From an uncultured Acetatifactor sp. (GTDB lineage Bacteria > Bacillota > Clostridia > Lachnospirales > Lachnospiraceae), in NCBI GenBank assembly GCA_934436245.1, contig CAKSAM010000011.1, forward strand, positions 14,995 through 78,994: a stretch of DNA of 64,000 nt, given 5' to 3'. Made by a program: the position numbers and the translations under genes. This document shows positions 8,132 through 15,657 of the stretch, one piece after another. The notes beneath the pieces are model-generated. The model was not told the DNA's origin and searched no databases. It saw only the letters and a program-made list of their open reading frames with translations. Each line of letters opens with the position of its first letter. Position 1 is the stretch's first letter.

Positions 8132-8164
8132 AGGGCTTCAAACAATCAGTATGTTTGAAGCCCT
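8132..8164 (-). terminator. hairpin terminator between rpmA and obgE
   Basis: Minus strand: perfect 12-base stem AGGGCTTCAAAC / GTTTGAAGCCCT with a nine-base loop, then TTT. It begins 13 bases after the rpmA stop and probably cuts most transcripts after the ribosomal protein genes, with partial read-through to obgE. Confidence 0.75.
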
Positions 8165-8176
8165 GGTTAAATCAAC

Positions 8177-8461
8177 TTATTTCTCTACAGGATATACAGA
8201 AGCCTGCTTCTTGTCTCTGCCCTTTCTCTCGAAACGGAGAACGCCGTCAACTAAAGCAAACAGAGTATCATCTCCACCGATACCAACATTGACACCGGGA
8301 TGAATCTTTGTACCGCGCTGTCTGTAAAGAATATTTCCAGCTTTTACAAACTGGCCATCAGCTCTCTTCGCACCTAATCTCTTGGATTCGGAGTCTCTAC
8401 CGTTCTTGGTAGAACCTACTCCCTTTTTATGTGCAAAAAATTGAAGGTTAAAGTTAAACAT
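8177..8461 (-). CDS. rpmA: 50S ribosomal protein L27 with cleavable N-terminal extension
   Basis: L27 reaches the peptidyl-transferase centre through its N-terminus. Here the protein begins [14 protein letters not shown]: the first ten residues are the Firmicutes extension that the protease Prp removes between Ala10 and His11, exposing [14 protein letters not shown]. The rest is standard L27 ([20 protein letters not shown]). Length 94 agrees with an uncleaved precursor. GGAGG lies 8 bases before the ATG, at the end of prp. The cleavage is established for the family and inferred here from the matching site and adjacent prp. Confidence 0.97.
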   Translation of the reverse strand: MFNFNLQFFAHKKGVGSTKNGRDSESKRLGAKRADGQFVKAGNILYRQRGTKIHPGVNVGIGGDDTLFALVDGVLRFERKGRDKKQASVYPVEK

Positions 8462-8464
8462 GGT

Positions 8465-8809
8465 CTACACCTCCTCGATTTTTACTTGCAAATACTGTTC
8501 CCCATACTGTCTGCTGAGATTCTGTAGTGAGAACACCATGGAATCCATCAGAAATACGGATTTGTCCTGCAGAATATTCTGAAAATCACATTTGATAAAG
8601 CCCGTCTCCTCATTCTGGGTCAGTTTGAGTTCTTCACCTGCCAGTTCCGAAAGCGATCCGATGGTACTTTGCACCAGTACAGAAATCGCTGCACAGAGGA
8701 TATCCGGTTCCGTACCGAATAATCTTTTCTTGGCATATCCTGCATGTCCCATGCAGTAGAATCCACGATAGATTCCCTCATGGTCCTTACGAATGATAAT
8801 AGTTGTCAT
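8465..8809 (-). CDS. prp: Prp, ribosomal-processing cysteine protease for L27 (YsxB family)
   Basis: Cysteine protease that trims the L27 N-terminus. The 114-residue protein has the family catalytic pair: His22 in MGHAGYA and Cys39 in PDILCAAISVLVQS; the family spacing is similar. The gene sits between rplU and rpmA, as in Firmicutes with extended L27, 3 bases before rpmA and 5 bases after rplU. Substrate is inferred from the NLQFFA site of the neighbouring L27. Confidence 0.94.
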   Translation of the reverse strand: MTTIIIRKDHEGIYRGFYCMGHAGYAKKRLFGTEPDILCAAISVLVQSTIGSLSELAGEELKLTQNEETGFIKCDFQNILQDKSVFLMDSMVFSLQNLSRQYGEQYLQVKIEEV

Positions 8810-8814
8810 AACGA

Positions 8815-9120
8815 TTATGCGTTAATCTTTTCGATCTTAACCTGAGTGTATGCTTGTCTATGACCATTCTTCTTGTGGTAACCGGTTTTTCTCTTGTACT
8901 TGTATACAATAACCTTCTTACCTCTACCCTGCTCCATAACAGTTGCGGTAACAGTTGCATTAGCAACGTCAGCGCCAACCTTGAGGGTATTGTCACTTAC
9001 TGCGATCACCTGGTCAAAAGTAACAGTATTACCAGCTTCTGCATCGATCTTCTCAACTTTGATCACATCACCTTCAGAAACTTTGTACTGCTTTCCACCT
9101 GTTGCAATAATTGCGTACAT
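8815..9120 (-). CDS. rplU: 50S ribosomal protein L21
   Basis: Structural protein of the large subunit. The 101-residue sequence starts [23 protein letters not shown] and ends with the RNA-binding stretch [31 protein letters not shown], both diagnostic. First gene of the rplU-prp-rpmA unit, with its own predicted promoter and an approximately 90-base leader. GGAGGTGCC serves as the ribosome site. Confidence 0.98.
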   Translation of the reverse strand: MYAIIATGGKQYKVSEGDVIKVEKIDAEAGNTVTFDQVIAVSDNTLKVGADVANATVTATVMEQGRGKKVIVYKYKRKTGYHKKNGHRQAYTQVKIEKINA

Positions 9121-9210
9121 AATAAGGCACCTCCTATTATTTACTCGCTAACTTTGGTGGTGAAAGATTCTAAAATCCAACACACTTATACCTAGTTATG
9201 CGGCATACCG
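9121..9210 (-). promoter_or_regulatory. 5' leader of rplU, possible autoregulatory region
   Basis: About 90 transcribed, gene-free bases between the predicted start and the rplU ATG. It contains a short dyad, TATGC-C-GCATA, and the ribosome site GGAGGTGCC. L21 leader RNAs are known in Firmicutes; I cannot confirm the known structure here by eye. Confidence 0.3.
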
Positions 9211-9214
9211 TAGT

Positions 9215-9244
9215 ATAATAGCATGAGGTGCCCTGATTCGTCAA
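9215..9244 (-). promoter_or_regulatory. predicted promoter of rplU-prp-rpmA
   Basis: Minus strand: -35 TTGACG (9244-9239), 18-base spacer, -10 TATTAT (9220-9215), which runs into TATACT. A long A/T-rich stretch directly upstream (9245-9285) looks like an UP element, as expected for a ribosomal protein operon. Confidence 0.6.
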
Positions 9245-9290
9245 GATATAATTTTATTTTTTAAAAATATTTTTTAAATATTTCAGATAC

Positions 9291-9935
9291 CTACTTTTCA
9301 AAAATATCTGCATTATTTTTCTTTTCGAAGTCTTCCACATACTGAATGATCAGTTTTACGGTTCCTTCAATACCCAGAATACTGCTGTTGATACACAGAT
9401 CGTAGCTATCGGCTCTGCCCCATTTTTTGGAAGAATAATAGTTATAATAACTCTGACGCTGCTTATCCTTCTTGATGATCATTTCCTTTGCCTTGGCTTC
9501 CGTCAGATCATATTTTGTCATAATACGTTTTGTCTTTACATCATCATCACCGAAGATAAAGAGATTAATACAATTCTTATAGTCTGCCAGAGCATAATCC
9601 GCACATCTGCCTACGATCACACAGGGGCCTTCGTCTGCGATCTTCTTGATCGTATCAAACTGTGCCAGAAATACCTTGTGGCTGATAGGCATATCTACAA
9701 AAGAGGATGCATTGTAGCCAAAGGAATAAGTATCCATTACCAGATTATACAGGAAGGAATTTGTTGGCCTCTCATCATGATTCTGGATCATTTCCTCACA
9801 GAAACCACTTTCCTGTGCCGCTCTGGTAAGAAGTTCCTTATCATAGCATTTGATTCCGAAATACTCTGCAACCTTTTCCCCGATCTCACGGCCTGCAGAA
9901 CCAAACTGACGTCCAATGGTAATAATAGTATTCAT
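9291..9935 (-). CDS. cytidylate kinase-like family protein
   Basis: Probable nucleotide-binding kinase of the cytidylate-kinase-like family; substrate not known. The start at 9935 (MNTIITIGRQFGSAGREIGEKVAEYF) gives a 215-residue protein with a P-loop-like GRQFGSAGREIG rather than a classic GxxGxGKST, then YDKELL, CVIVGRCADYAL, a lid-like region (RIMTKYDLTEAKAKEMIIKKDKQR) and DLCINSSILGIEGTVKLI. True cmk is encoded separately at 61823-62506, so this is probably not the housekeeping enzyme. It has its own promoter and no close partner. Confidence 0.8.
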   Translation of the reverse strand: MNTIITIGRQFGSAGREIGEKVAEYFGIKCYDKELLTRAAQESGFCEEMIQNHDERPTNSFLYNLVMDTYSFGYNASSFVDMPISHKVFLAQFDTIKKIADEGPCVIVGRCADYALADYKNCINLFIFGDDDVKTKRIMTKYDLTEAKAKEMIIKKDKQRQSYYNYYSSKKWGRADSYDLCINSSILGIEGTVKLIIQYVEDFEKKNNADIFEK

Positions 9936-9986
9936 ACACACACCCACTTTCTGCTGAACTTGATAACTAGCATTTTTTGTAGTTTT

Positions 9987-10015
9987 ATTATACGTGATAT
10001 TTAACAAAAAATCAA
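9987..10015 (-). promoter_or_regulatory. predicted promoter of the cytidylate kinase-like gene
   Basis: Minus strand: -35 TTGATT (10015-10010), 17-base spacer, -10 TATAAT (9992-9987). It lies just past the sdaAA stop and leaves about 45 bases of leader to the preferred start at 9935. Confidence 0.65.
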
Positions 10016-10042
10016 CCAATTATCAGATTTTTTAGTCGCAAT

Positions 10043-10933
10043 TCAACAATTTTCATGTGATGAGTGCATTTTTTCTGCTATTTTCATACCTTCTTCCGTA
10101 TGCGCCAGTCCACCCAGTGCTGTTTCTCGCAGGGAAGCGTCCATTTTATCTCCTACTTCCTTCATGGCATCCATAACCTGATCCGGAGGGATACGGCTTG
10201 TAATTCCCGCCATAGCCATATCTGCAGCAGACATGGCATTCACTGTGCCGATCACATTCCGCTTTACACAGGGGACCTCTACCAGTCCTGCCACCGGATC
10301 ACACACCAGTCCCAACAGATTCTTCATGGCCATAGCCGCTGCAGTGGCGATCTGTGTGCAGTCACCGCCCTGGAGATATACCAGTGCCCCGGCTGCCATG
10401 GAACTGGCCGCTCCGATCTCCGCCTGACATCCTCCCGCAGCTCCGCTGATAGAAGAACGGGTGGCTATGATCTGCCCGATTCCCGCCGCCACGTACATGG
10501 CCTTCAGAATTTTATCGGTATCTTTGCACCGCTTCTGAAAATAAGGCACCAACACCGCAGGCAATACTCCGCAGGCTCCCGCCGTAGGTGCCGCTACAAT
10601 ACGTTTCATGCAGGCATTGGATTCGCCCATCTGCAAAGCTCCTGCAATGCAGGTGTCCACATACTCCCCACACAGTGACTCGGTCCCGGCACTATGAGTA
10701 TATTCCTCCATTCGTCTGCCGTCACCGCCCACAAGCCCACTGGAAGAATTCAGGTTTCCTTCGTAAGTGGCTGCTGCAAGTAACATGGCATCCCAGGTGG
10801 CACGCATGTGTTCCATGCTGTCCTCTTTGGTTACATTCCGCTCCGCCATATCGTCTTCTAAGATCACCTGCCAGAATTCTTTTTCCTCTGTATGACATTT
10901 CTGCAATACCTGCTCAAATGACTGATAGAACAT
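10043..10933 (-). CDS. sdaAA: L-serine dehydratase, iron-sulfur-dependent, alpha subunit
   Basis: Large subunit of the [4Fe-4S] enzyme that deaminates L-serine to pyruvate and ammonia. The 296-residue sequence has family motifs MLAAATYEGN, GLVGGDGRRM, IVAAPTAGACGVLPAVL, SSISGAAGGCQAEIGAASSMAAGA and LVCDPVAGLVEVPCVKRN; the conserved Cys in CQAE-, VCDP- and VPC-type positions are the expected cluster ligands. GGAGGAATAACT precedes the ATG, and the stop of sdaAB lies within that site, so the two subunits are translationally coupled. Confidence 0.96.
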   Translation of the reverse strand: MFYQSFEQVLQKCHTEEKEFWQVILEDDMAERNVTKEDSMEHMRATWDAMLLAAATYEGNLNSSSGLVGGDGRRMEEYTHSAGTESLCGEYVDTCIAGALQMGESNACMKRIVAAPTAGACGVLPAVLVPYFQKRCKDTDKILKAMYVAAGIGQIIATRSSISGAAGGCQAEIGAASSMAAGALVYLQGGDCTQIATAAAMAMKNLLGLVCDPVAGLVEVPCVKRNVIGTVNAMSAADMAMAGITSRIPPDQVMDAMKEVGDKMDASLRETALGGLAHTEEGMKIAEKMHSSHENC

Positions 10934-10935
10934 AG

Positions 10936-11598
10936 TTATTCCTCCACATTGATGTATGTCACCTTAATGATGCCATTCAGCTGCTCCAGCCATTCCACAG
11001 AATCTTGTGGCACTTCCTGATCCGTCTCTATGACCATAACTGCATAACCGCCTCTTTTATCCCGATACAGCTGCAAGGTCGCGATATTGACATTTCTCTC
11101 CGCCAGCATGCTTGTCACCTGTGCCACATGTCCGGGCTGATCCACGTTGTGTACGATCAGTGTGGGCTTTTCCGCAGTGAAATTTACTTCGATGCCGTCT
11201 AATTTTGCGATCAGGATTCGACCGCCGCCGATGGATGCTGCCTGAACCTCTATTTTCCGGCCGTGTTCTCCAGACAGCCGCAGAACCGCAGTATTCGGAT
11301 GGGCATCTTTTAGGGTAACTGTGGAAAAAGTAAATTCCATTCCGGCCTTTTTTGCCAGATCAAAGCTTGCCGGAATCCGGATATCATCCGGATGCATCCC
11401 CAAAAGTCCGGCAATCAATGCCTTGTCTGTACCGTGTCCGATTCCCGTGGTAGCAAAGGAACCATGCAGAAGGATCTCCGCCTTCCTCACATGGTCCTGA
11501 AGTAATTTTTCTGAAATATATCCGATCCGGACAGCTCCGGCAGTATGGGAGCTGCTGGGACCGACCATTACGGGTCCTAAAATATCAAACAGATTCAT
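10936..11598 (-). CDS. sdaAB: L-serine dehydratase, iron-sulfur-dependent, beta subunit
   Basis: Small subunit of the two-chain serine dehydratase. The start at 11598 (MNLFDILGPVMVGPSSSHTAGAVRIG) follows GAGGTG; a GTG two codons earlier is possible. Residues 1-140 are the beta domain with GPSSSHTAG and HGSFATTGIGHGTDKAL. A C-terminal ACT domain (about 145-220, PTLIVHNVDQPGHVAQVTSMLAERNVNIATLQLYR) probably senses serine. Length 220 is normal. It precedes sdaAA by 2 bases. Confidence 0.96.
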   Translation of the reverse strand: MNLFDILGPVMVGPSSSHTAGAVRIGYISEKLLQDHVRKAEILLHGSFATTGIGHGTDKALIAGLLGMHPDDIRIPASFDLAKKAGMEFTFSTVTLKDAHPNTAVLRLSGEHGRKIEVQAASIGGGRILIAKLDGIEVNFTAEKPTLIVHNVDQPGHVAQVTSMLAERNVNIATLQLYRDKRGGYAVMVIETDQEVPQDSVEWLEQLNGIIKVTYINVEE

Positions 11599-11613
11599 AC
11601 GCACCTCATTTCT

Positions 11614-11649
11614 GTGTAAAAAATAAGATATTCCACTTAATTTTTACAC
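11614..11649 (-). terminator. hairpin overlapping the rluD stop
   Basis: Minus strand arms GTGTAAAAATTAAG and CTTATTTTTTACAC form a 14-base stem with one mismatch and an eight-base loop. It overlaps the rluD stop codon and lies before sdaAB. The stem is A/T-rich and lacks a T run after it, so it may be a weak terminator or the last structure of the rluD message. Confidence 0.4.
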
Positions 11650-12555
11650 CAGTACACTTAGCAGATGTTCAAAATATTCCGGCAATGGTGCATCAATTTC
11701 CAGATATTCTGCGGTAGACGGATGAATAAATCCCAGTGTCTTTGCATGCAGGGTCTGCCCTTGTAATTTAAAAGGACTTTTCCGGTTGGAATACACTTCA
11801 TCTCCCAAAAGCGGATGCCCGATACTTGCCATGTGTACGCGGATCTGATGGGTCCTCCCGGTCTCCAATACGCACTCTATATAAGTATATCCCTTGAATC
11901 TCTGTAATACCCGGTAATGGGTCACTGCACGTTTTCCGTTCTGATGATTGACCGCCATCTTCTTCCGGTCATTCGGATCTCTGCCGATGGGCTGATCAAT
12001 GGTGCCTTCCTCCTGTTTTAGTTCTCCGAAGCAGATGGCCCGGTATCGTCTGTTAATAGAATGCTCTTTCAACTGTTCTGCAATGCTGCGATGTGCTATA
12101 TCATTTTTGCAGGCAATGACAGATCCTGTAGTATCTCTGTCGATCCGGTGGACAATACCGGGGCGGAGCACTCCGTTAATGCCTGACAAATCCTTACCGC
12201 AATGATACATTAATGCGTTTACCAGAGTTCCTGTATAATGCCCTGCGGCCGGGTGCACCACCATTCCCTTAGGCTTGTTCACTACAATCAGATCTGCATC
12301 TTCGTATAAAATATCTAACGGGATATTTTCCGGCTCGATATCCGGTTCCACAGATTCCGGAACACAGAACACCACTTCGTCCTCACATTTTACCCGGTAA
12401 CTTCCCTTTACAGGCGTACCATTTACCAGAACATTTCCCTCTTTGATTAATTTCTGAATAAAGGATCGGGACAGATTCTCCACAAGCAGACTGATACATT
12501 TGTCAATCCGTTCTTCTTCCATATCCTCGGCTATCTGAAACCGGAGTTCTTCCAT
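11644..12555 (-). CDS. RluD/YlyB-family 23S rRNA-type pseudouridine synthase
   Basis: Isomerises uridines in large-subunit rRNA or a related RNA. Domains: S4 RNA-binding domain (about 13-75, RIDKCISLLVENLSRSFIQKLIKEGNVLVNG) and the RluA-type catalytic domain (about 85-300), with catalytic Asp in GIVHRIDRDTTGSVIACKN and the downstream motifs YIECVLETGRTHQIRVHMASIGHPLLGD. Length 303 is typical. Its ATG overlaps the lspA stop (TAATG), the usual lspA-ylyB arrangement in Firmicutes. The exact target position is not predictable. Confidence 0.93.
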   Translation of the reverse strand: MEELRFQIAEDMEEERIDKCISLLVENLSRSFIQKLIKEGNVLVNGTPVKGSYRVKCEDEVVFCVPESVEPDIEPENIPLDILYEDADLIVVNKPKGMVVHPAAGHYTGTLVNALMYHCGKDLSGINGVLRPGIVHRIDRDTTGSVIACKNDIAHRSIAEQLKEHSINRRYRAICFGELKQEEGTIDQPIGRDPNDRKKMAVNHQNGKRAVTHYRVLQRFKGYTYIECVLETGRTHQIRVHMASIGHPLLGDEVYSNRKSPFKLQGQTLHAKTLGFIHPSTAEYLEIDAPLPEYFEHLLSVLV

Positions 12556-13091
12556 TACTTCATCTCCCGATAACGGTTCTGCTTAAAGTTCAAAAATTCC
12601 AGATCCTTCTCCTTATAAACAAACAGGAAAAGAATAAACAGACCAATCGTAGCTATCACTACATAAATATCAGCCACATTAAAAATCGGATAATTGATCA
12701 ATACAAAAGAAATAAAGTCAATTACATAATCCAGACGGAATCTGTCAATCATATTGCCGATGCCGCCGGCAATAATTACCGCCAGTAAAACATGAACAAT
12801 GCGGAATTTTTTCTGTTCCGGAAGCTTTAGCAGGAAAAATAACAATACCGCCAGAAAGACGATTCCTACAAAAAGAATAAAGACTTTCTGATTCTGCAGC
12901 ATACCAAAAGCCGAGCCTCTGTTTTCCAGATATTGCAGTTCCAGTACTCCGTCAATTATAACATACGACGGGTGGTTTTTCAGATGTACCACTGCAAGAT
13001 ACTTGGTAAGCTGATCCACCGCCAGCAGTACCGCAGCGATCAGTACGTCAATTATAAGCATTATTATACGACTTTTTTTTTCCTTATTCAT
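12555..13091 (-). CDS. lspA: LspA, lipoprotein signal peptidase (signal peptidase II)
   Basis: Membrane aspartyl protease that cleaves prolipoproteins before the lipid-modified Cys; substrates in this window include LivJ and the DacA-like lipoprotein. The start at 13091 (MNKEKKSRIIMLIIDV) follows GAGG and overlaps aroB by 8 bases. Four membrane segments are visible. The catalytic aspartates are in GGIGNMIDRFRLDYVIDFISF and NYPIFNVADIYV. The region VDQLTKYLAV and the NRGSAFGML motif are also present. Length 178 is slightly long but normal for Clostridia. Confidence 0.95.
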   Translation of the reverse strand: MNKEKKSRIIMLIIDVLIAAVLLAVDQLTKYLAVVHLKNHPSYVIIDGVLELQYLENRGSAFGMLQNQKVFILFVGIVFLAVLLFFLLKLPEQKKFRIVHVLLAVIIAGGIGNMIDRFRLDYVIDFISFVLINYPIFNVADIYVVIATIGLFILFLFVYKEKDLEFLNFKQNRYREMK

Positions 13092-14193
13092 GGGCATCCT
13101 CTTCACTAAAATTAATTTCATTAATGGCAGCCAGGATTTCTTCATCTGTAACAGTTCTGTCGATGACTGCTTTTCCGATCTTCTTCAACAAAATAAATTT
13201 AATAGTTCCTGCTTCCATCTTTTTATCAGCTTTGGTAAGTTTTAAAATCTTCCGGGGATCAATATCATCCACAGAGATCGGCAGATAAAAGGGTACAAAC
13301 ATGTCACGGATCTCATAGAACTCTTCCATACTGAGCATTTCCTTTTTCCAGGAAATATACGCAGCAACCACAGTTCCCAACGCAACACATTCACCGTGAT
13401 AGAGTTCAAAATTTTTGGCTTTTTCAATAGCATGTCCGATGGTATGTCCCAGATTTAAGAGTGCTCTGTCTCCCTGCTCGGTAGGATCCTTCTCTACCAC
13501 CATCTTTTTGATGGAGCAGGTGCGGATCACCATCTCCTCCAGTGTGTTCAAGTCTCTTTCACAGATTTCATACATATTCTCGATCAGCCATTCATAAAAT
13601 GACGCATCTTTGATCAGGGCGGATTTCATTACCTCTGCAAAACCGGAATAAAACTGTCGTTCTTCCAATGTTTTTAAAACAGACAGGTTCATATATACCA
13701 GTCTTGGCATTTTAAATGCACCCACCATATTTTTATAGCTGTCAAAATCAACTCCGGTCTTGCCACCGATGGAACTATCTGCCTGTGCCAACAGTGTGGT
13801 GGGAATCTGCACAAAATCAATGCCACGTAGATAAGTAGCTGCCACAAACCCGGTCAGGTCACCGGTAACACCTCCGCCCAGTGCCAGCAGCATATCTTTT
13901 CTATCAAACGCTTCTTCAATCAGAAAACGGTATACGTCTTTCACAGTATCCAGATTTTTATGCTCTTCTCCGGCAGGAAAAACATATTTTACGGCTTTAC
14001 GGCATTTTCCCTCTAAAAGCGTAAGGATCTGCTCCGCATACAGTTCATCTACCGTAGAATCAGTCACAATGCACAACCTCTTCTCCCCGGCTCCGAGTTC
14101 TACCAGTTCTTCCCACAGAGCGTCAAAAGACTGTTGGAACACAATATCGTAACAAGGCTTTTTGTTGTAAAGCACCGGTAATCTCTGTGCCAT
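13084..14193 (-). CDS. aroB: AroB, 3-dehydroquinate synthase
   Basis: Second step of the shikimate pathway, NAD- and metal-dependent cyclisation of DAHP. The start at 14193 (MAQRLPVL) has AAGGG eight bases before the ATG; a GTG three codons earlier is less likely. Motifs: ALGGGVTGDLTGFVAATYLRGIDFVQIPTTLLAQADSSIGGKTGVD (NAD and substrate region, about 95-140), RALLNLGHTIGHAIE and LYHGECVALG for metal-binding histidines. Length 369 is normal. It heads an aroB-lspA-rluD unit, with no other aro gene nearby. Confidence 0.95.
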   Translation of the reverse strand: MAQRLPVLYNKKPCYDIVFQQSFDALWEELVELGAGEKRLCIVTDSTVDELYAEQILTLLEGKCRKAVKYVFPAGEEHKNLDTVKDVYRFLIEEAFDRKDMLLALGGGVTGDLTGFVAATYLRGIDFVQIPTTLLAQADSSIGGKTGVDFDSYKNMVGAFKMPRLVYMNLSVLKTLEERQFYSGFAEVMKSALIKDASFYEWLIENMYEICERDLNTLEEMVIRTCSIKKMVVEKDPTEQGDRALLNLGHTIGHAIEKAKNFELYHGECVALGTVVAAYISWKKEMLSMEEFYEIRDMFVPFYLPISVDDIDPRKILKLTKADKKMEAGTIKFILLKKIGKAVIDRTVTDEEILAAINEINFSEEDAHE

Positions 14194-14252
14194 GTTCTTC
14201 ACCCTTCAGTTCGTCAGGAACTGTTCTTTCTGTATAATTTATATCTGTTTTT

Positions 14253-14284
14253 AAAAAACTTCCTGCGGTCACCCACAGGAAGTT
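14253..14284 (-). terminator. terminator after sepF
   Basis: Minus strand: AACTTCCTGTGG / CCGCAGGAAGTT form a 12-base stem (one G-U pair) closed by a GTGA tetraloop, followed by TTTTAAAAA. It lies 34 bases past the sepF stop and separates that operon from aroB. Confidence 0.8.
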
Positions 14285-14317
14285 ATCTTCTATGACTTTT
14301 TAATGACATTTGGCATT

Positions 14318-14854
14318 TTATGACATTCCGTTGTTAATAGGCATTTCAAAGGATCCTGCGCCTCCGAAGATATCCTGGAAATCGCCGGAGATATCTACAC
14401 TTGACGGCGTAATGATAAATATATAGTGTGATATTTTCTGAAGATTTCCGGAAATTGCAAAACAGGAGCCGGAAGTAAAATCAATGATTCTCTGTGCAAT
14501 ATCCACATCAAGGCCTTCCAGATTCAGAACAACAGTCCGGTTGGCCAGTAATGTCTCTGTAATCTCTCTGGCATCCTCTACGGAAGTAGGCTTGATTACG
14601 CAGACTTCCATGCCTGTCCCGGGCATCTTTTTGGTAACGGAACGATGAATCGGCGTTACCTTAGGCTGGACAGAACGCTTGCTCTTTTCTTCCAGATCAG
14701 TATCTTCCGCAGCCTGTTGTCTGCTCTTGGCAGGACTGAATTTTTTTACAGGTTCTACTTCTTCCTCATCATCCAGATAATCATCATCATAGAAACCTTC
14801 ATCTTCATCATCATTCAGCTTCATATAATTCAGGAATTTATCCATTACACCCAT
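14318..14854 (-). CDS. sepF: SepF, cell division protein (YlmF)
   Basis: Membrane-associated partner of FtsZ that helps anchor the division ring. The 178-residue protein starts with the amphipathic membrane-targeting helix (MGVMDKFLNYMKLND), then an acidic linker (DEDEGFYDDDYLDDEEEVE, about 16-35), a basic low-complexity stretch, and the SepF core (about 80-170, ICVIKPTSVEDAREITETLLANRTVVLNLEGLD, then IIDFTSGSCFAISGNLQKIS). GGAGA lies 8 bases before the ATG. It follows PLPBP (ylmE) as in the ylm cluster of Firmicutes. Confidence 0.94.
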   Translation of the reverse strand: MGVMDKFLNYMKLNDDEDEGFYDDDYLDDEEEVEPVKKFSPAKSRQQAAEDTDLEEKSKRSVQPKVTPIHRSVTKKMPGTGMEVCVIKPTSVEDAREITETLLANRTVVLNLEGLDVDIAQRIIDFTSGSCFAISGNLQKISHYIFIITPSSVDISGDFQDIFGGAGSFEMPINNGMS

Positions 14855-14880
14855 GTTGTGTGTCTCCTTTTTATATCATT

Positions 14881-15603
14881 CTATATGGTCTTACTATAAT
14901 CCCTTTCACCGAAAATACCGGTTCCTACCCGGACAATGGTGGATCCTTCTTCCGCTGCCACCATATAATCACCTGTCATTCCCATAGAAAGAATGCTCAT
15001 AGAAACATTATCAATGTTTTTATTTCCGATGTCAACAGCTAATTGCCGGAGTTTCTGAAAATATGTTCTGTTTTCTTCTGCATTTTCCACAAATGGGGCA
15101 ATCGTCATGAGACCTTTGATATGAATTGCCGGCAGCATTGCTATGTTCCGTACAAGCTCCGCCGTTTCCTCTGCTGTTGTGCCGAATTTGCTCTCTTCCT
15201 GCGCAACATTTACTTCAATTAGAATATTTACTTCTGTTTGTTTCTTTACGGCCTCTCTGCTGATTTCTTCCGCCAGCCGGATGCTGTCCACACTATGGAT
15301 CAGATACACCCTGCCTACAATATATTTCACTTTATTACGCTGCAAATGTCCGATCATATGCCAACGGACATCTGGCGGAAGCTGTGGGATCTTATCCACC
15401 AGCTCCTGTACCTTATTCTCACCAAAATCCCTGGCTCCTGCATGGTAAACATCTAAAAGCATGTCCACGGGTTTTGTCTTACTGACTGCCAGAAGCGTTA
15501 CATCCTGTTCCTTTCTTCCTGTGATCTCACAGGCCTTTCGGATGTTTTCTTTTACCCTTCTGTAATTTTCCGCCAATTGTCTGCTCTGTTTTATCTCTTC
15601 CAT
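14881..15603 (-). CDS. PLPBP, pyridoxal-phosphate homeostasis protein (YggS/YlmE)
   Basis: PLP-binding TIM-barrel protein involved in vitamin B6 and amino acid homeostasis; no catalytic activity is established. The PLP lysine lies in VTLLAVSKTKPVDML (about residue 35 of the annotated frame). Other motifs: FGENKVQELVDK, WHMIGHLQRNKVKYIV, IHSVDSIRLAEEI, VNVAQEESKFG, and the phosphate-binding SMGMTGDYMVAAEEGSTIVRVGTGIFG. The ATG at 15603 is preferred because the one four codons earlier directly abuts the AGGAAAGG site. Upstream partner of sepF. Confidence 0.93.
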   Translation of the reverse strand: MEEIKQSRQLAENYRRVKENIRKACEITGRKEQDVTLLAVSKTKPVDMLLDVYHAGARDFGENKVQELVDKIPQLPPDVRWHMIGHLQRNKVKYIVGRVYLIHSVDSIRLAEEISREAVKKQTEVNILIEVNVAQEESKFGTTAEETAELVRNIAMLPAIHIKGLMTIAPFVENAEENRTYFQKLRQLAVDIGNKNIDNVSMSILSMGMTGDYMVAAEEGSTIVRVGTGIFGERDYSKTI

Positions 15604-15657
15604 GCGATTTGCCATCCTTTCCTGCAGGTATTGTTACGTTTCAGAGGCTGTACTGCT

